From assembly GCA_965204655.1 (NCBI GenBank), contig OZ241998.1, positions 1,426,001-1,490,000 on the forward strand: a stretch of DNA of 64,000 bases, in the 5' to 3' direction. Source of the stretch: CATQHL01 sp965204655 (GTDB lineage: Bacteria > Actinomycetota > Acidimicrobiia > Acidimicrobiales > CATQHL01). Shown piece after piece: positions 33,503-42,022 of this stretch (position 1 is its first letter; the number at the start of each line of letters is the position of its first letter). Below the pieces are notes generated by a model. It made no database searches. It had not been told where the DNA came from and saw only the letters and a list, made by a program, of their open reading frames with translations. The translations under genes were made by a program, and so were the position numbers.

Positions 33503-34264
33503 ATAAGCAGCGGTGAGATATATCCAAACGCCCCTCTTTCCTTCGTCATCGCCGAGGTTTGCTACCCAGTATTGCGGGAATGGGCGCCCGAAACGCATAG
33601 CAGCGCCATGCACGCCATACTCAATGAGTTTGGAAATGACTGGGTACTTCAACAAGATCCCTCTCCTGCTGCCGAAGCAGATTCTGAAGAAACTGCTTTC
33701 GGAATTTCAAGGGATCAAACTTGGATAGTGACGGTGGATCAGAATCGCCTAATACTGCAAACCACCAACTATCAAGGCTTTGAGGAGTTTCAGTCTTTTC
33801 TGGTAAAAGCACTGAGGGTACTCAAGCAAACGTCCTGCCCTGACGGCATAACCCGCATCGGCCTTCGATACATAGACGAAATAAGCATCCCGGGAGAATC
33901 TCCTGACTGGTCAAACTGGCTTTCCGATTGGCTTGTCCCAAAGATCTCAAGCGATCTACATCCGGCAACATGGCTTGGCAACGTACACTATTACATAGAA
34001 GCCGAACGTCACTTAGTACTCAGATACGGGCCACCACCAGGTCCGGTCGTGAGTTCCGATGGGCTCTTGCGTATCACCCGTTCTTACCCAGGGCCTATTT
34101 TCCTTCTTGACTTTGACAGTTATTGGCAACCAGAAATTTATCCACTGTTTAGTCACGAAACCGTAAAGGATCAAACAAGTAGATTGCACAAACCTGTAGG
34201 CGAATTATTTGAAAGCCTTATAACGGAGAACTCAAGAGAATATTTCAGGAACAAGCACCCATGA
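33503..34264 (+). CDS. TIGR04255-family protein, start codon unusual
   Basis: The body (TAFGISRDQTW-VTVDQNRLILQT-NYQGFEEFQSFL, then GITRIGLRYIDEI) fits the sporadically distributed TIGR04255 family, of unknown function. The first canonical start in frame is TTG at 33572. However, the codons upstream of it read YPNAPLSFVIAEVCYPVL, the expected conserved N-terminus of the family, and are open back to a TAA at 33482. That stretch has only ATA (33503, 33518) or ATT (33485) as candidate starts. The entry uses ATA at 33503, which coincides with the predicted transcription start and gives 253 residues, near the family length. A sequencing error or recent start-codon loss is possible. The stop overlaps the next gene (ATGA). 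Confidence 0.65.
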   Translation: MSSGEIYPNAPLSFVIAEVCYPVLREWAPETHSSAMHAILNEFGNDWVLQQDPSPAAEADSEETAFGISRDQTWIVTVDQNRLILQTTNYQGFEEFQSFLVKALRVLKQTSCPDGITRIGLRYIDEISIPGESPDWSNWLSDWLVPKISSDLHPATWLGNVHYYIEAERHLVLRYGPPPGPVVSSDGLLRITRSYPGPIFLLDFDSYWQPEIYPLFSHETVKDQTSRLHKPVGELFESLITENSREYFRNKHP

Positions 34265-35028
34265 CGCCCACAAAAACTCAAAGTGATCAATTAGACGAAG
34301 CACAAGATTCGTGGATAAGCAACAACACATCAAAAAATATGCAAGTCATTCTTGATGAACTAAGAGAACTTGCACACAACCTTAACAATGTATCCACGGG
34401 AGAAATAGCAGGTATTGTACAAAGTCAAAATTTTGAAGAAACACTATCGACTCTCGTCGTCAGCAAAAGTCCAGTAAACCTCAACTATATACAATTTAAC
34501 CCTCCAGTAAAGCAATATAGAGAATCCACTTACGCGTTTTTTCGCACTGATTTAGATGCCAGAACCAGTACTTACTGTGAGCAAACTTCCAAAGTATTAC
34601 TTGACAAACTGCTCGATATGGGGTTCGCTTGGATTCATATAGCTAAAATGATACATACTCCAGTCTATATTGTACGAGATCTGGCTTGCGACAAAGATAA
34701 CTGTAAAAAGCTTTCCAAAGAATCTCACGCAAAACTAGCCCAACTTCTTGCTTTAATTAAAATATTTGAGGAAAGATTTCCAGATCGCAATATTCCTTCA
34801 TGGCTAGAAACTACACTAGATGGTTATTACTATTCCGGAATCGATGTTATTGCCGAAGATCAAATAGAGCTCTTAGTAAGCTATGCGTATAAAGAAATAA
34901 CTAACATTGAATTACTAAATAAATGCTTTCCAAACTGGGAAGATAATTTTGACAGCCGAATTGAGGCATTTACAGCAAGCGATGGTGAGACAGCCATTCG
35001 ACTTCGAAATGATAATTTAGAGGATTGA
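34261..35028 (+). CDS. Unknown protein, possible HTH/antitoxin-like middle
   Basis: 255 residues, strongly AT-rich codons. The family is not recognised with confidence. Residues about 115-165 (LLDKLLDMGFAWIHIAKMIHTPVYIVRDL, then a Ser/Lys stretch and a helical segment) look like a helix-turn-helix. The following FPDRNIPSWLETTLDG and DVIAEDQIELLVSYAY resemble the small domain after the HTH in Xre/MbcA/ParS-type antitoxins, but only loosely. It overlaps both neighbours (ATGA at its start, TTGA at its end), so the three proteins are made together, probably in fixed ratio. A regulatory or antitoxin-like subunit is one possibility. Confidence 0.6.
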   Translation: MTPTKTQSDQLDEAQDSWISNNTSKNMQVILDELRELAHNLNNVSTGEIAGIVQSQNFEETLSTLVVSKSPVNLNYIQFNPPVKQYRESTYAFFRTDLDARTSTYCEQTSKVLLDKLLDMGFAWIHIAKMIHTPVYIVRDLACDKDNCKKLSKESHAKLAQLLALIKIFEERFPDRNIPSWLETTLDGYYYSGIDVIAEDQIELLVSYAYKEITNIELLNKCFPNWEDNFDSRIEAFTASDGETAIRLRNDNLED

Positions 35029-35720
35029 CACTCAACACTCTCATTGACCCACGTTACCTGTATATAGCTGTAGACAAATCCGTCGATGTTGATCGCCCTT
35101 GGTTTACAGGCGATATATTTAAAAACATTGCGATTCCGGAAATGGAGAAATCACTTGCTGTGATGATCATAGCTCATCCTTGCGCCATGCGCGGAAAAGA
35201 AGGTGCTCTCCAAGAAAAAATATTAGTATCACCTGTAGACAAACATGACAGACTATCTGAAGGAAGATGGTCAACCGGACACTACAGCAGAATGCCTCTT
35301 CCTAGTCTACCTATTCAAGGCGACTATCATGCGGCTCAGTTCGATCAGATTGCTCCTGCCAGGAGGAGTCAATTCTCAGACACTAAGAGGATTGCATGTC
35401 TCTCGCATGACGGTATTAATCATCTCCAACAGAGGTTAATTTTTTACTTGACTAGATTTGACGTGCCGATTGGCAACTTGCAGAAAGAATTCTCTCACAC
35501 GTATTTTGAAGCAGACTTGCTTGAGGAGTGGAGGAAACAACTCACAGAGACTTGCAAGAATCGAATAGCTAAGTTCGAAGAGTGGATTAGGGGTGGAACT
35601 CCATCGCGTCAGGAATGTCTGAAAGATGAAGCGAAACGCCACTCGGTTCGAGCGGAAATGCGTGAAAAGATAAAGAGGCTCATGGAAGAAGCCTCAACTA
35701 ATCAAGACAAGACACAGTAG
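35025..35720 (+). CDS. Unknown protein, third gene of the TIGR04255 operon
   Basis: 231 residues, TTG start overlapping the previous stop. No family recognised with confidence. The N-terminal part contains MIIAHPCAMRGKEG followed by KILVSPV, a hydrophobic strand ending in a His/Cys pair. It recalls small proteins with a SQTCD-type motif seen in other sporadic operons, but this is only a resemblance. The C-terminal 70 residues are charged and helical (EEWRKQLTETCKNRIAKFEEW onward), probably a coiled coil or helical bundle. No signal peptide or membrane segment is visible. Confidence 0.6.
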   Translation: MTLNTLIDPRYLYIAVDKSVDVDRPWFTGDIFKNIAIPEMEKSLAVMIIAHPCAMRGKEGALQEKILVSPVDKHDRLSEGRWSTGHYSRMPLPSLPIQGDYHAAQFDQIAPARRSQFSDTKRIACLSHDGINHLQQRLIFYLTRFDVPIGNLQKEFSHTYFEADLLEEWRKQLTETCKNRIAKFEEWIRGGTPSRQECLKDEAKRHSVRAEMREKIKRLMEEASTNQDKTQ

Positions 35721-35723
35721 TAA

Positions 35724-35795
35724 ATGCAGTTTACTCAAGATGAAAACATCTACGAACTGGCCATAGATCAGAGCCTGGTACTCCTCTTCGAATGA
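35724..35795 (+). other. 23-codon frame after the TIGR04255 operon
   Basis: A short ATG-started frame (MQFTQDENIYELAIDQSLV and four more residues) begins three bases after the stop of the previous gene. It has no good ribosome-binding site and may be the truncated end of a fourth gene at the right border of the AT-rich insertion, or chance. Confidence 0.2.
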
Positions 35796-35832
35796 AGGGT
35801 AATTGGAGGGGAGAACCTCAGCAGACCGGGTC

Positions 35833-37467
35833 TCAGTGACGGAAGCGGCGGCGGCCAGTGAAGACCATGGCCAGGCCTGCGGTGTCGGCGGCTTGAACGA
35901 CTTCGGCGTCTCGGATGGAACCGCCTGGGGAGATCACAGAGGTACAGCCCGCTTCTAGGGCGCCGTCTAGGCCGTCGGCGAACGGGAAGAAGGCGTCGCT
36001 GGCGTAGGCCCCGCCCCTGCCGCGTCCGTCCGCTTTCTTGGCGGCGAGGGCGCCGGAGTCGCGGCGGTTGGGTTGACCTGCCCCTATGCCCACAGCGCAG
36101 CGATCTTTAGCCACGACGATGGCGTTCGAGTTCACTGCGACAACCACCCGCCAGGCGAACAGGAGATCCACCCACTCCTCGGGGGTGGGGTGCCGCCGAC
36201 CGGCCACCTTGAAAGAGTTCTCCGACTCCGCTGAGGGTGCGTCTTTCCCCGCCATGTCTTCGTCTTCCGCGGTCTGAACCAGCACGGCGCCCCCCATCGA
36301 GCGCAGCTGCAGCCCGCCCCGCGGAGGCGGGGCGGCGCGCAAGACCCTCAGAGCAGGTTTCTGTCGCAGCAATTCCAGAGCTTCGGGGGTGTAGTCCGGC
36401 GCCAGCAGCACTTCAGTGAACACCTCCGATACTGCCTCTGCCACGGAAAGGTCAAGTACCCGGTTGAGTGCGACGACGCCGCCGAAGGCGGAAGTCGGAT
36501 CGCAGGCGTGAGCGTTCCGGTAAGCCTCTAAGGCGGTGTTTGCCGCGGCGGCTCCGCAGGGGTTGGCGTGCTTCACGACTACAGCCGCTGGATCGTCATC
36601 CAAGCCGCATACAAGCCGCCAGGCCGCATCGGCGTCCAACACGTTCAGGTACGACAACTCTTTTCCGTTCAACTGCTCGCAGGAATCCCACCAACTCGAC
36701 TGACCGGAGAGCGTGTAGAGAGCGCCCGCCTGATGAGGGTTCTCGCCGTAGCGCAGAAGTTGCTTACGGCGCAAATTCAGCCGAAGCGTCTCGGGCAGAT
36801 CGTCTTCAGTTCCCTCTTTAGTTTTTCCAGAGGCCTCTTCGTCGGGCCTCGGCGTTGAGTGCGCCGCTGACTCCCCGCCTAGCGAGCTTGGAGAAACCGG
36901 CTGCGGACGACCCAAAGACGCCCCGTCCTTCAGCCAGAGGGCCACAGCAGAGTCGTAGTCAGCGCAGTGTTCGAACGCCTTCAGCGCAAGCCAACGACGC
37001 ATCTCCCCGCTCAGAGAGCCCTCGCTTGAAAGCTCCTCCAATACAACTTCGTAGTCGGCGCTGTCCACCACCACCCCAACATGGGCGAAGTTCTTGGCGG
37101 CGGCGCGCAGCATTGCCGGCCCGCCTACGTCGATCATCTCCACTGAGGGCTGCGCCGTGAACGGATACAAATTGCAGATCACCAAGTCGATGGGCCCCGC
37201 GCCGAGGACGCTGAGATCTTCGAGGTGTTCGGCGCTCTCCCGGTCGGCCAGGATGCCGGCGTGGATGAGAGGGTGCAGAGTCTTCACCCGACCGCCTAGG
37301 ACTTCGGGGCTGCCGGTCACTTCGGAAACCGGCTTCACCTCCACCCCGGCGGCCCGCAACGCCTCGGCAGTCCCCCCGCTGGAGATGAGTTCCCAGCCCA
37401 GGGAAGAAAGTCTGCGCCCCAACTCCGCGACCCCCGACCGATCCGAAACGGAAATCAGCGCCCTCAT
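35833..37467 (-). CDS. purH: Bifunctional AICAR transformylase / IMP cyclohydrolase
   Basis: 544 residues; last two steps of IMP synthesis. The N-terminal cyclohydrolase domain (ALISVSDRSG, SSGGTAEALR, GRVKTLHPLIHAGIL, DLVICNLYPF) is complete. The transformylase domain has LRYGENPHQAGALY, the catalytic KHANPCGAA region (about 302) and a C-terminal SDAFFPFADGLDGALEAG and ISPGGSIRDAEVV. It is about 20 residues longer than usual owing to hydrophilic insertions at about 195-225 (a Ser/Glu/Lys-rich linker before the transformylase) and about 405-430. No purN precedes it; the gene stands alone between two convergent or unrelated units. Confidence 0.92.
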   Translation of the reverse strand: MRALISVSDRSGVAELGRRLSSLGWELISSGGTAEALRAAGVEVKPVSEVTGSPEVLGGRVKTLHPLIHAGILADRESAEHLEDLSVLGAGPIDLVICNLYPFTAQPSVEMIDVGGPAMLRAAAKNFAHVGVVVDSADYEVVLEELSSEGSLSGEMRRWLALKAFEHCADYDSAVALWLKDGASLGRPQPVSPSSLGGESAAHSTPRPDEEASGKTKEGTEDDLPETLRLNLRRKQLLRYGENPHQAGALYTLSGQSSWWDSCEQLNGKELSYLNVLDADAAWRLVCGLDDDPAAVVVKHANPCGAAAANTALEAYRNAHACDPTSAFGGVVALNRVLDLSVAEAVSEVFTEVLLAPDYTPEALELLRQKPALRVLRAAPPPRGGLQLRSMGGAVLVQTAEDEDMAGKDAPSAESENSFKVAGRRHPTPEEWVDLLFAWRVVVAVNSNAIVVAKDRCAVGIGAGQPNRRDSGALAAKKADGRGRGGAYASDAFFPFADGLDGALEAGCTSVISPGGSIRDAEVVQAADTAGLAMVFTGRRRFRH

Positions 37468-37750
37468 TGCAAGCGCAACTCCGTCACGTCTTTCACGAGG
37501 TCAATCCAACTTTGGACTACAACTCCACTCAGGCAACGACTGGCCGTGAAAGTCAGACAGACAGAGGACAGTCGGAAGACAGGCAACAAAGCGGAGACCG
37601 GAAGTCGCTTCGCAAACGGAAGCGAGGATACGAACCTCCAATCCGTCGGGGGGTTCAGAGCGCCTCCACAGCGATCCAGGTGTATTCGTGGTGTCGTCGG
37701 GGGGGATAGTGGGGAAGCCCGGCGGAATGCTGCACAGTCCCTGTGGGGTA

Positions 37751-37972
37751 TCACAACGACCGCCGGTAGTAGACGATCCCCCCGATTATGGCGACGGGGT
37801 AGAACGAGACGTGAACCGCGAGATTGATGAATGACCTATCCACCCCCGCAGCGAACAGCAGCAACCCGAGCACAAAAATCGTAATGAACCCCGCGCCGAA
37901 CGCCGCTAGGAGCGTGAGCCCTGCCCTGCGTGCGGGGCTGGGGCCCGCGGGTCGTCCACGCTGTCGCCTCAT
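37751..37972 (-). CDS. Small two-helix membrane protein
   Basis: 73 residues: a basic N-terminus (RRQRGRPAGPSPARR), a hydrophobic segment at about 18-41 (LTLLAAFGAGFITIFVLGLLLFAAG) and a second at about 49-66, ending in YYRRSL. No family recognised. The ATG overlaps the stop of the 85-residue gene upstream (ATGA), so it is probably the last gene of a three-gene operon encoding envelope proteins. Confidence 0.55.
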   Translation of the reverse strand: MRRQRGRPAGPSPARRAGLTLLAAFGAGFITIFVLGLLLFAAGVDRSFINLAVHVSFYPVAIIGGIVYYRRSL

Positions 37973-38226
37973 GGGGTCGGGTGCTCCACCCCTGGGATGT
38001 CGCCGACGAGTTCGTCCTGATCAGCTAGGGGCAGTGTCTCAATGCCCTCGAGGAGATCCTCGCTGATCCACTTCCCCCAGTCCCCCTCGGTCGGGCAGGT
38101 GATGTAGTGGCTGGCGCTACGGCAACACGCCGACGACCTTGCGTTGACGCTGCGGATAATGTCCACGGTCGTGAGCTCCTGCGCTGATTGATGGGCAAGG
38201 AGCTCCGGGTCGCCCGGCGAGCTCAT
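37969..38226 (-). CDS. Hypothetical 85-residue protein
   Basis: No family recognised. The start is well supported: AGGAG lies 7 bases before the ATG at 38224-38226. The protein is acidic with three Cys in the middle (SSACCRSASHYITCPTEGDWGKW), a pattern that could bind metal or form disulfides; no signal peptide is seen. It follows a lipoprotein gene by 16 bases and overlaps a small membrane-protein gene. Confidence 0.5.
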   Translation of the reverse strand: MSSPGDPELLAHQSAQELTTVDIIRSVNARSSACCRSASHYITCPTEGDWGKWISEDLLEGIETLPLADQDELVGDIPGVEHPTP

Positions 38227-38242
38227 CGCTTGCTCCTAGGCT

Positions 38243-38728
38243 TCACGACGGCCTGCTCAGGGTTGCTCCGGCTTTCTCCCAAGCCCTCTCTGAGCACTCC
38301 ACATCTATAGCGCTGATGGCTTCATAAACTTCAGCATCTGTCATCCGGACAAACTTGCTCCAATCCGTGCCATCGAAGCATTGCTCCCAATCAATCATCG
38401 CTTGCAGCATCACGCTCCGGGCGAGCTCCCCGATTTGCTCCAATGAGTACTCATTCAGGCAGGGGAGGAGCTGCTCGTAGAAATCCTGAACTCCGTCGAT
38501 GGCGATTTGCTTGTCCCTTTGATGGAGGCGGCAGATTTCGAGGGCTTCCCAATGCTGCTCGATTTGGCGGAGGGCGACCATCTCGGGTGACCTCCATTGC
38601 GTCGTAGAAGTGCTGAAATCGTATGTCGCCGGAGGCGCTGATGCTCCTCCTGGGTTCGGATTTCCGCACGCTCCTGCTGCGAGGAGCAGGGCTGCGATGA
38701 TTACTGCTTTCATTGGCTTTCTTTTCAT
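38243..38728 (-). CDS. Small predicted lipoprotein
   Basis: 161 residues from ATG 38726-38728 (MKRKPMKAV), with a second possible ATG at 38713; neither has a strong ribosome-binding site. The N-terminus is a lipoprotein signal with the cleavage box AAGA-Cys, followed by a Gly/Pro/Asn linker. The mature part is mostly helical and acidic, with Cys residues spaced through it (ICRLHQ, LPCLNEY, EQCFDG, DVECSER), suggesting two disulfides. Function unknown. The open frame extends upstream to 38818 but that part would bury the signal peptide. Confidence 0.6.
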   Translation of the reverse strand: MKRKPMKAVIIAALLLAAGACGNPNPGGASAPPATYDFSTSTTQWRSPEMVALRQIEQHWEALEICRLHQRDKQIAIDGVQDFYEQLLPCLNEYSLEQIGELARSVMLQAMIDWEQCFDGTDWSKFVRMTDAEVYEAISAIDVECSERAWEKAGATLSRPS

Positions 38729-39203
38729 TAGAGGCAGGGCAGATGGCGGCCGTACAGATTGCCTCCATCGCTGCCGGCTGCGCACCACTCTCGGATGCGC
38801 ATTTCCCATCCGCTCCATCGGAGATAATGGCGGAGTTCCTCCCCTGCGGGCAGAATGGGCTTCATAGCGAGCTTGAGGTGGGCGCGTCGACGACGACCGA
38901 GTGCGCTGTGATGGTGGTGATCGTGGTACGTCCAGTGGTGCTGTGGGTGATCACGGGGGTGATGCTCATTCGGTGATCTTTGCATGAGTCGGCAGATTGC
39001 GACGACGCCGATGTTGGTACGGGTCGTCCCCAGCGACAGCCGGCGCTCAGTCCCAATATTCATGTACTCCTACTCGACCTTGCCTCTGCTAATCAGGACG
39101 AGGATCGACAATTCCGTCGAGCCCCGCGGCAGGGGCTTACCTCTGCGCCACGCACGCGTCTAACTGGAGAACGAAACATCAACCAGAGACCTGGAACTCG
39201 ACC
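38729..39203. other. Spacer between lipoprotein operon and sucD
   Basis: 475 bases. Several short frames exist on both strands, none with a convincing start and ribosome-binding site; a minus-strand frame at 38862-38966 encodes a Thr-rich peptide (THSTTGRTTITTITAHS) that is probably chance. No tRNA, hairpin terminator or repeat was recognised. Confidence 0.4.
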
Positions 39204-40088
39204 CTAGAGCGACGCCACTAGCGCGGCCATTAACTCGCCCGCCTCCGTGGGGTTTCGTCCTACCGAGACGCCGGCAGCCTGAAAAGCCTCAACTTTGGCG
39301 GCGGCCGTTCCCTTGCCCCCGGAAACGATCGCTCCTGCGTGGCCCATCTTCTTGCCCGGAGGCGCCGTAAGGCCAGCCACGTACGCCACCACTGGCTTGG
39401 ACATCTTCTCGGCTATGAATTCGGCGGCCTCCTCCTCGGCCGAACCCCCGATCTCCCCGATGAGCATGACCGCCTTAGTTTCGGGATCTTCCTCAAAGGC
39501 AGAGAGGGTGTCAATGAAGTTGGTGCCGGGCACCGGGTCGCCGCCGATGCCCACGCAGGTGGTGCAGCCGATGCCCTTCTCTTTGAGTTCGTAGAGCGCT
39601 TGGTATGTGAGGGTGCCGGATCTGCTCACGATGCCGACCGGTCCGCCCGCCTTAGCGATGTGTCCGGCTGTGATGCCTATGTTGCACTTGCCCGGGCTGA
39701 TGATGCCCGGACAGTTCGGACCCAGCAAACGCACACCCGGGTGGTCTCGGCGCAGCAAAGCGAACAAGCGGGCTTCGTCGTGCATCGGAACGCCCTCGGT
39801 GATGACCACGATGAAACCCACTCCGGCCTCTGCGGCCTCCACAACGGCGGCAGGCACAATGGCGGCAGGCACTAAAACACAGGAAGCGTCGGCGCCGGTG
39901 GCCTCCACAGACTCCCGGACGCTTCCAAAAACCGGGATGCCTTCCACGTCCTCGCCGGCCTTTCGGGGGTTGACTCCGGCCACCACCTGCGTTCCGTACT
40001 CACGGTTCAGAAGCCCGTAGAAACGGCCCGCAGCACCGGTCAGCCCCTGATAGACGACCTTGGTGTTCTCATCCACCCAGATGCTCAT
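39204..40088 (-). CDS. sucD: Succinate--CoA ligase, alpha subunit
   Basis: 294 residues. With SucC it interconverts succinyl-CoA and succinate with nucleotide phosphorylation in the TCA cycle. The CoA-binding N-terminal fold (YQGLTGAAGRFYGLLNREYGTQVVAGVNPRKAG), GPNCPGIISPG, GIVSRSGTLTYQALYEL and the phosphohistidine in GKKMGHAGAIVSGG (His250) are all intact. Length is normal. The ATG overlaps the sucC stop (ATGA), the usual sucC-sucD order. Confidence 0.95.
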   Translation of the reverse strand: MSIWVDENTKVVYQGLTGAAGRFYGLLNREYGTQVVAGVNPRKAGEDVEGIPVFGSVRESVEATGADASCVLVPAAIVPAAVVEAAEAGVGFIVVITEGVPMHDEARLFALLRRDHPGVRLLGPNCPGIISPGKCNIGITAGHIAKAGGPVGIVSRSGTLTYQALYELKEKGIGCTTCVGIGGDPVPGTNFIDTLSAFEEDPETKAVMLIGEIGGSAEEEAAEFIAEKMSKPVVAYVAGLTAPPGKKMGHAGAIVSGGKGTAAAKVEAFQAAGVSVGRNPTEAGELMAALVASL

Positions 40089-41263
40089 CGTCCTTCCTCC
40101 CAGTTTCGTCCGGCGTCTTCAGCACCACCTGCGCACTCGACGGCTAAGCGGGCGGCGGAGAGCATGTCGTCCGCCATCATCAGGCGCTCAGAAAGGTGCG
40201 GACGCAGGATCTCGCGACCTTCCACGGCGTTCGTTCCGTCCAGGCGGACGACCATGGGAGAGGCGATGGCCACCCTGTCCATGGCTTTGATGATGCCCTC
40301 GGACACCACCTCGCACTTGGTGATCCCCCCGAAGACGTTGACGAAGATGGAGCGCACCTCGGGGTCGCCGTTGATCACCTCTAGGGCGTCGGCCATCACG
40401 TCGGCGTCTGCTCCGCCGCCGATGTCCAGGAAGTTGGCAGCCGAACCTCCGACTTCGGCCACCACGTCCACGGAGGCCATCGCCAAGCCGGCGCCGTTGG
40501 CTATCACACCCACGCTTCCGTCCAGCCCGACGTACTGCAGGCCCTTGGAATGAGCCAGCCGCTCCCTGCTGTCGCGCGGCGCAGTCTTGTCGTATTCGGC
40601 ATAGTCCTGATGTCGAAAAAGGGAGTTGGCGTCCAGCGTGACCTTGGCGTCCAGCACCTGCAAGCGCCCGCCGGCGGTAACCACAAGGGGATTGACCTCA
40701 ACTAGGTCGGCATCGCCTTCGGTGTAGGCGCGGTAGAGAGCCGATAGCAGATCGACGGCCTGATCGGCCACAGATGCGGAGAGGCCTGCTTCATCCACCC
40801 AACTGCGCGCCGAGGCGGCCGTCAGGCCTTCCACAGGGTCTATCCAAATTCGGGCGATGGCTTCGGGTGAGTTAGCTGAGACCTCCTCGATGTCCACACC
40901 GCCCTGCGCCGACAGCATTCCTAGATGGCTGCGGGCGGAACGATCCAGCGTGAAGCTCACGTAGTACTCCTCGGCGACGTCGGTGGCGGCTTCTACCCAG
41001 AGACGCTTCACAACGTGACCTTTGATGTCTAAACCCAGGATTTCCTCGGCTGCCCGCCGGACCGCCGGGAGGTCTTCGGCCAGTTTGATGCCTCCGGCCT
41101 TGCCGCGCCCTCCAACGTGCACCTGCGCTTTCACCGCGACCGGGCATCCAATCTCCCGTGCTGCATCCACCGCCTCTGAGGCGCTGAGCGCCACTGCTCC
41201 AGGTGAGGTGGGAAGCCCGAATGAGGCGAAGAACTCTTTTCCCTGGTGTTCAAGTAGGTCCAC
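40085..41263 (-). CDS. sucC: Succinate--CoA ligase, beta subunit
   Basis: 392 residues, ATP-grasp fold followed by a CoA-ligase domain. Visible are MDLLEHQGKEFFASFGLPTSPG, VHVGGRGKAGGIK, LWVEAATDVAEEYYVSFTLDR, the metal/nucleotide residues in LVEVNPLVVTAGG, and FLDIGGGADADVMADALEVI with FVNVFGGITKCEVVSEGI. The GTG start at 41261-41263 has GGAG 7 bases upstream. It is the first gene of the sucCD operon; a 137-base spacer separates it from a divergent gene, so promoters for both lie there. Confidence 0.95.
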   Translation of the reverse strand: MDLLEHQGKEFFASFGLPTSPGAVALSASEAVDAAREIGCPVAVKAQVHVGGRGKAGGIKLAEDLPAVRRAAEEILGLDIKGHVVKRLWVEAATDVAEEYYVSFTLDRSARSHLGMLSAQGGVDIEEVSANSPEAIARIWIDPVEGLTAASARSWVDEAGLSASVADQAVDLLSALYRAYTEGDADLVEVNPLVVTAGGRLQVLDAKVTLDANSLFRHQDYAEYDKTAPRDSRERLAHSKGLQYVGLDGSVGVIANGAGLAMASVDVVAEVGGSAANFLDIGGGADADVMADALEVINGDPEVRSIFVNVFGGITKCEVVSEGIIKAMDRVAIASPMVVRLDGTNAVEGREILRPHLSERLMMADDMLSAARLAVECAGGAEDAGRNWEEGR

Positions 41264-41400
41264 TTGTCTGCTCCGAATGCGGCGTTGATGGCGAATGAGA
41301 CGGACGAACGATCAACCAAAGCTCGGGCGTCCGGGAAGAAATCCTACGACCGCAGGGGAACGACCGGATACTTTGCGAACTTTGCCAACATACTGAAGCC

Positions 41401-41889
41401 GTGCCTGTGAGAAGCGCCGGTTCGTTCCGGGCCAAGCGAGCGGTCATTCTGGGAATATCAGCGGTGCTGCTAGCCGTCGGGGTAATCGTGCTCATGGGGT
41501 GGCTGGCGCGCTCGGGCGTCATCTCGCCGAATTCGGGGGGAGGCGTCCTCAGAGTCGGGAGCCCGGAGCAGATTGCCTCAGCAATAGACGACGGAGGGCC
41601 GATCCTGTTTCCCGACCCTCTGGGAGGCGACCGACAGAGAATTCTCCAGCACCTCGGCAACGACCTCGGTACGGGGTGGTACGCATTCGACGCACGCCGG
41701 GCGGGCGCTGAGAGCGAATGCCTTCTGCGCTGGCAGCCCTCAGCCCGCGTCTTCGTGGACACCTGCAACGGGGAGATCGTGGAAGCCAACGGCGAGGGGC
41801 TGACCCAATACGAGGTACGTATTCGGGAAGGCCGCCTGGAGGTTGACTTTGGGTCACCGCTGGAGCCGACGAGAAGGCTGCCCGGGTGA
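41401..41889 (+). CDS. Membrane-anchored protein, Rieske-like outer domain?
   Basis: 162 residues. One transmembrane helix at about 15-36 is followed by an outside domain. The latter has FPDPLGGDRQ, GWYAFDAR, CLLRWQPSARVFVDTCNGEIVEANGEG and a closing YEVRIREGRLEVDF. This layout recalls the fold of Rieske-type domains, but the Cys-His pairs that hold the cluster are absent, so a non-redox relative is more likely. The GTG start follows a CATACT hexamer at 41389-41394 by six bases, consistent with a leaderless transcript, though no good -35 is visible. Role unknown; it is convergent with pcrA. Confidence 0.65.
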   Translation: MPVRSAGSFRAKRAVILGISAVLLAVGVIVLMGWLARSGVISPNSGGGVLRVGSPEQIASAIDDGGPILFPDPLGGDRQRILQHLGNDLGTGWYAFDARRAGAESECLLRWQPSARVFVDTCNGEIVEANGEGLTQYEVRIREGRLEVDFGSPLEPTRRLPG

Positions 41890-42022
41890 ACTCGCCGGAA
41901 GGCAGCAACCCGGGACGACGACGAGACCCGAACTGGCAAACTCCGATGACGAGACCTGCAACCGGGGGCCGACGACCGAACACAGACCACCGGGAAAGGC
42001 GGGGCAAAAACCACTAAGAAGT

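Noticed and set aside
33513..33728. GTG-started 71-codon frame at the head of the TIGR04255 gene
   Set aside because: Its peptide is Ser/Pro/Lys-rich without family features, while the overlapping frame encodes the conserved N-terminus continuous with the gene body.
37600..37690. tRNA-like T-arm (GGAGGTTCGTATCCTC on the minus strand) and a nearby hairpin
   Set aside because: The T-loop lacks the conserved A58, and no acceptor or anticodon stem can be folded around it.
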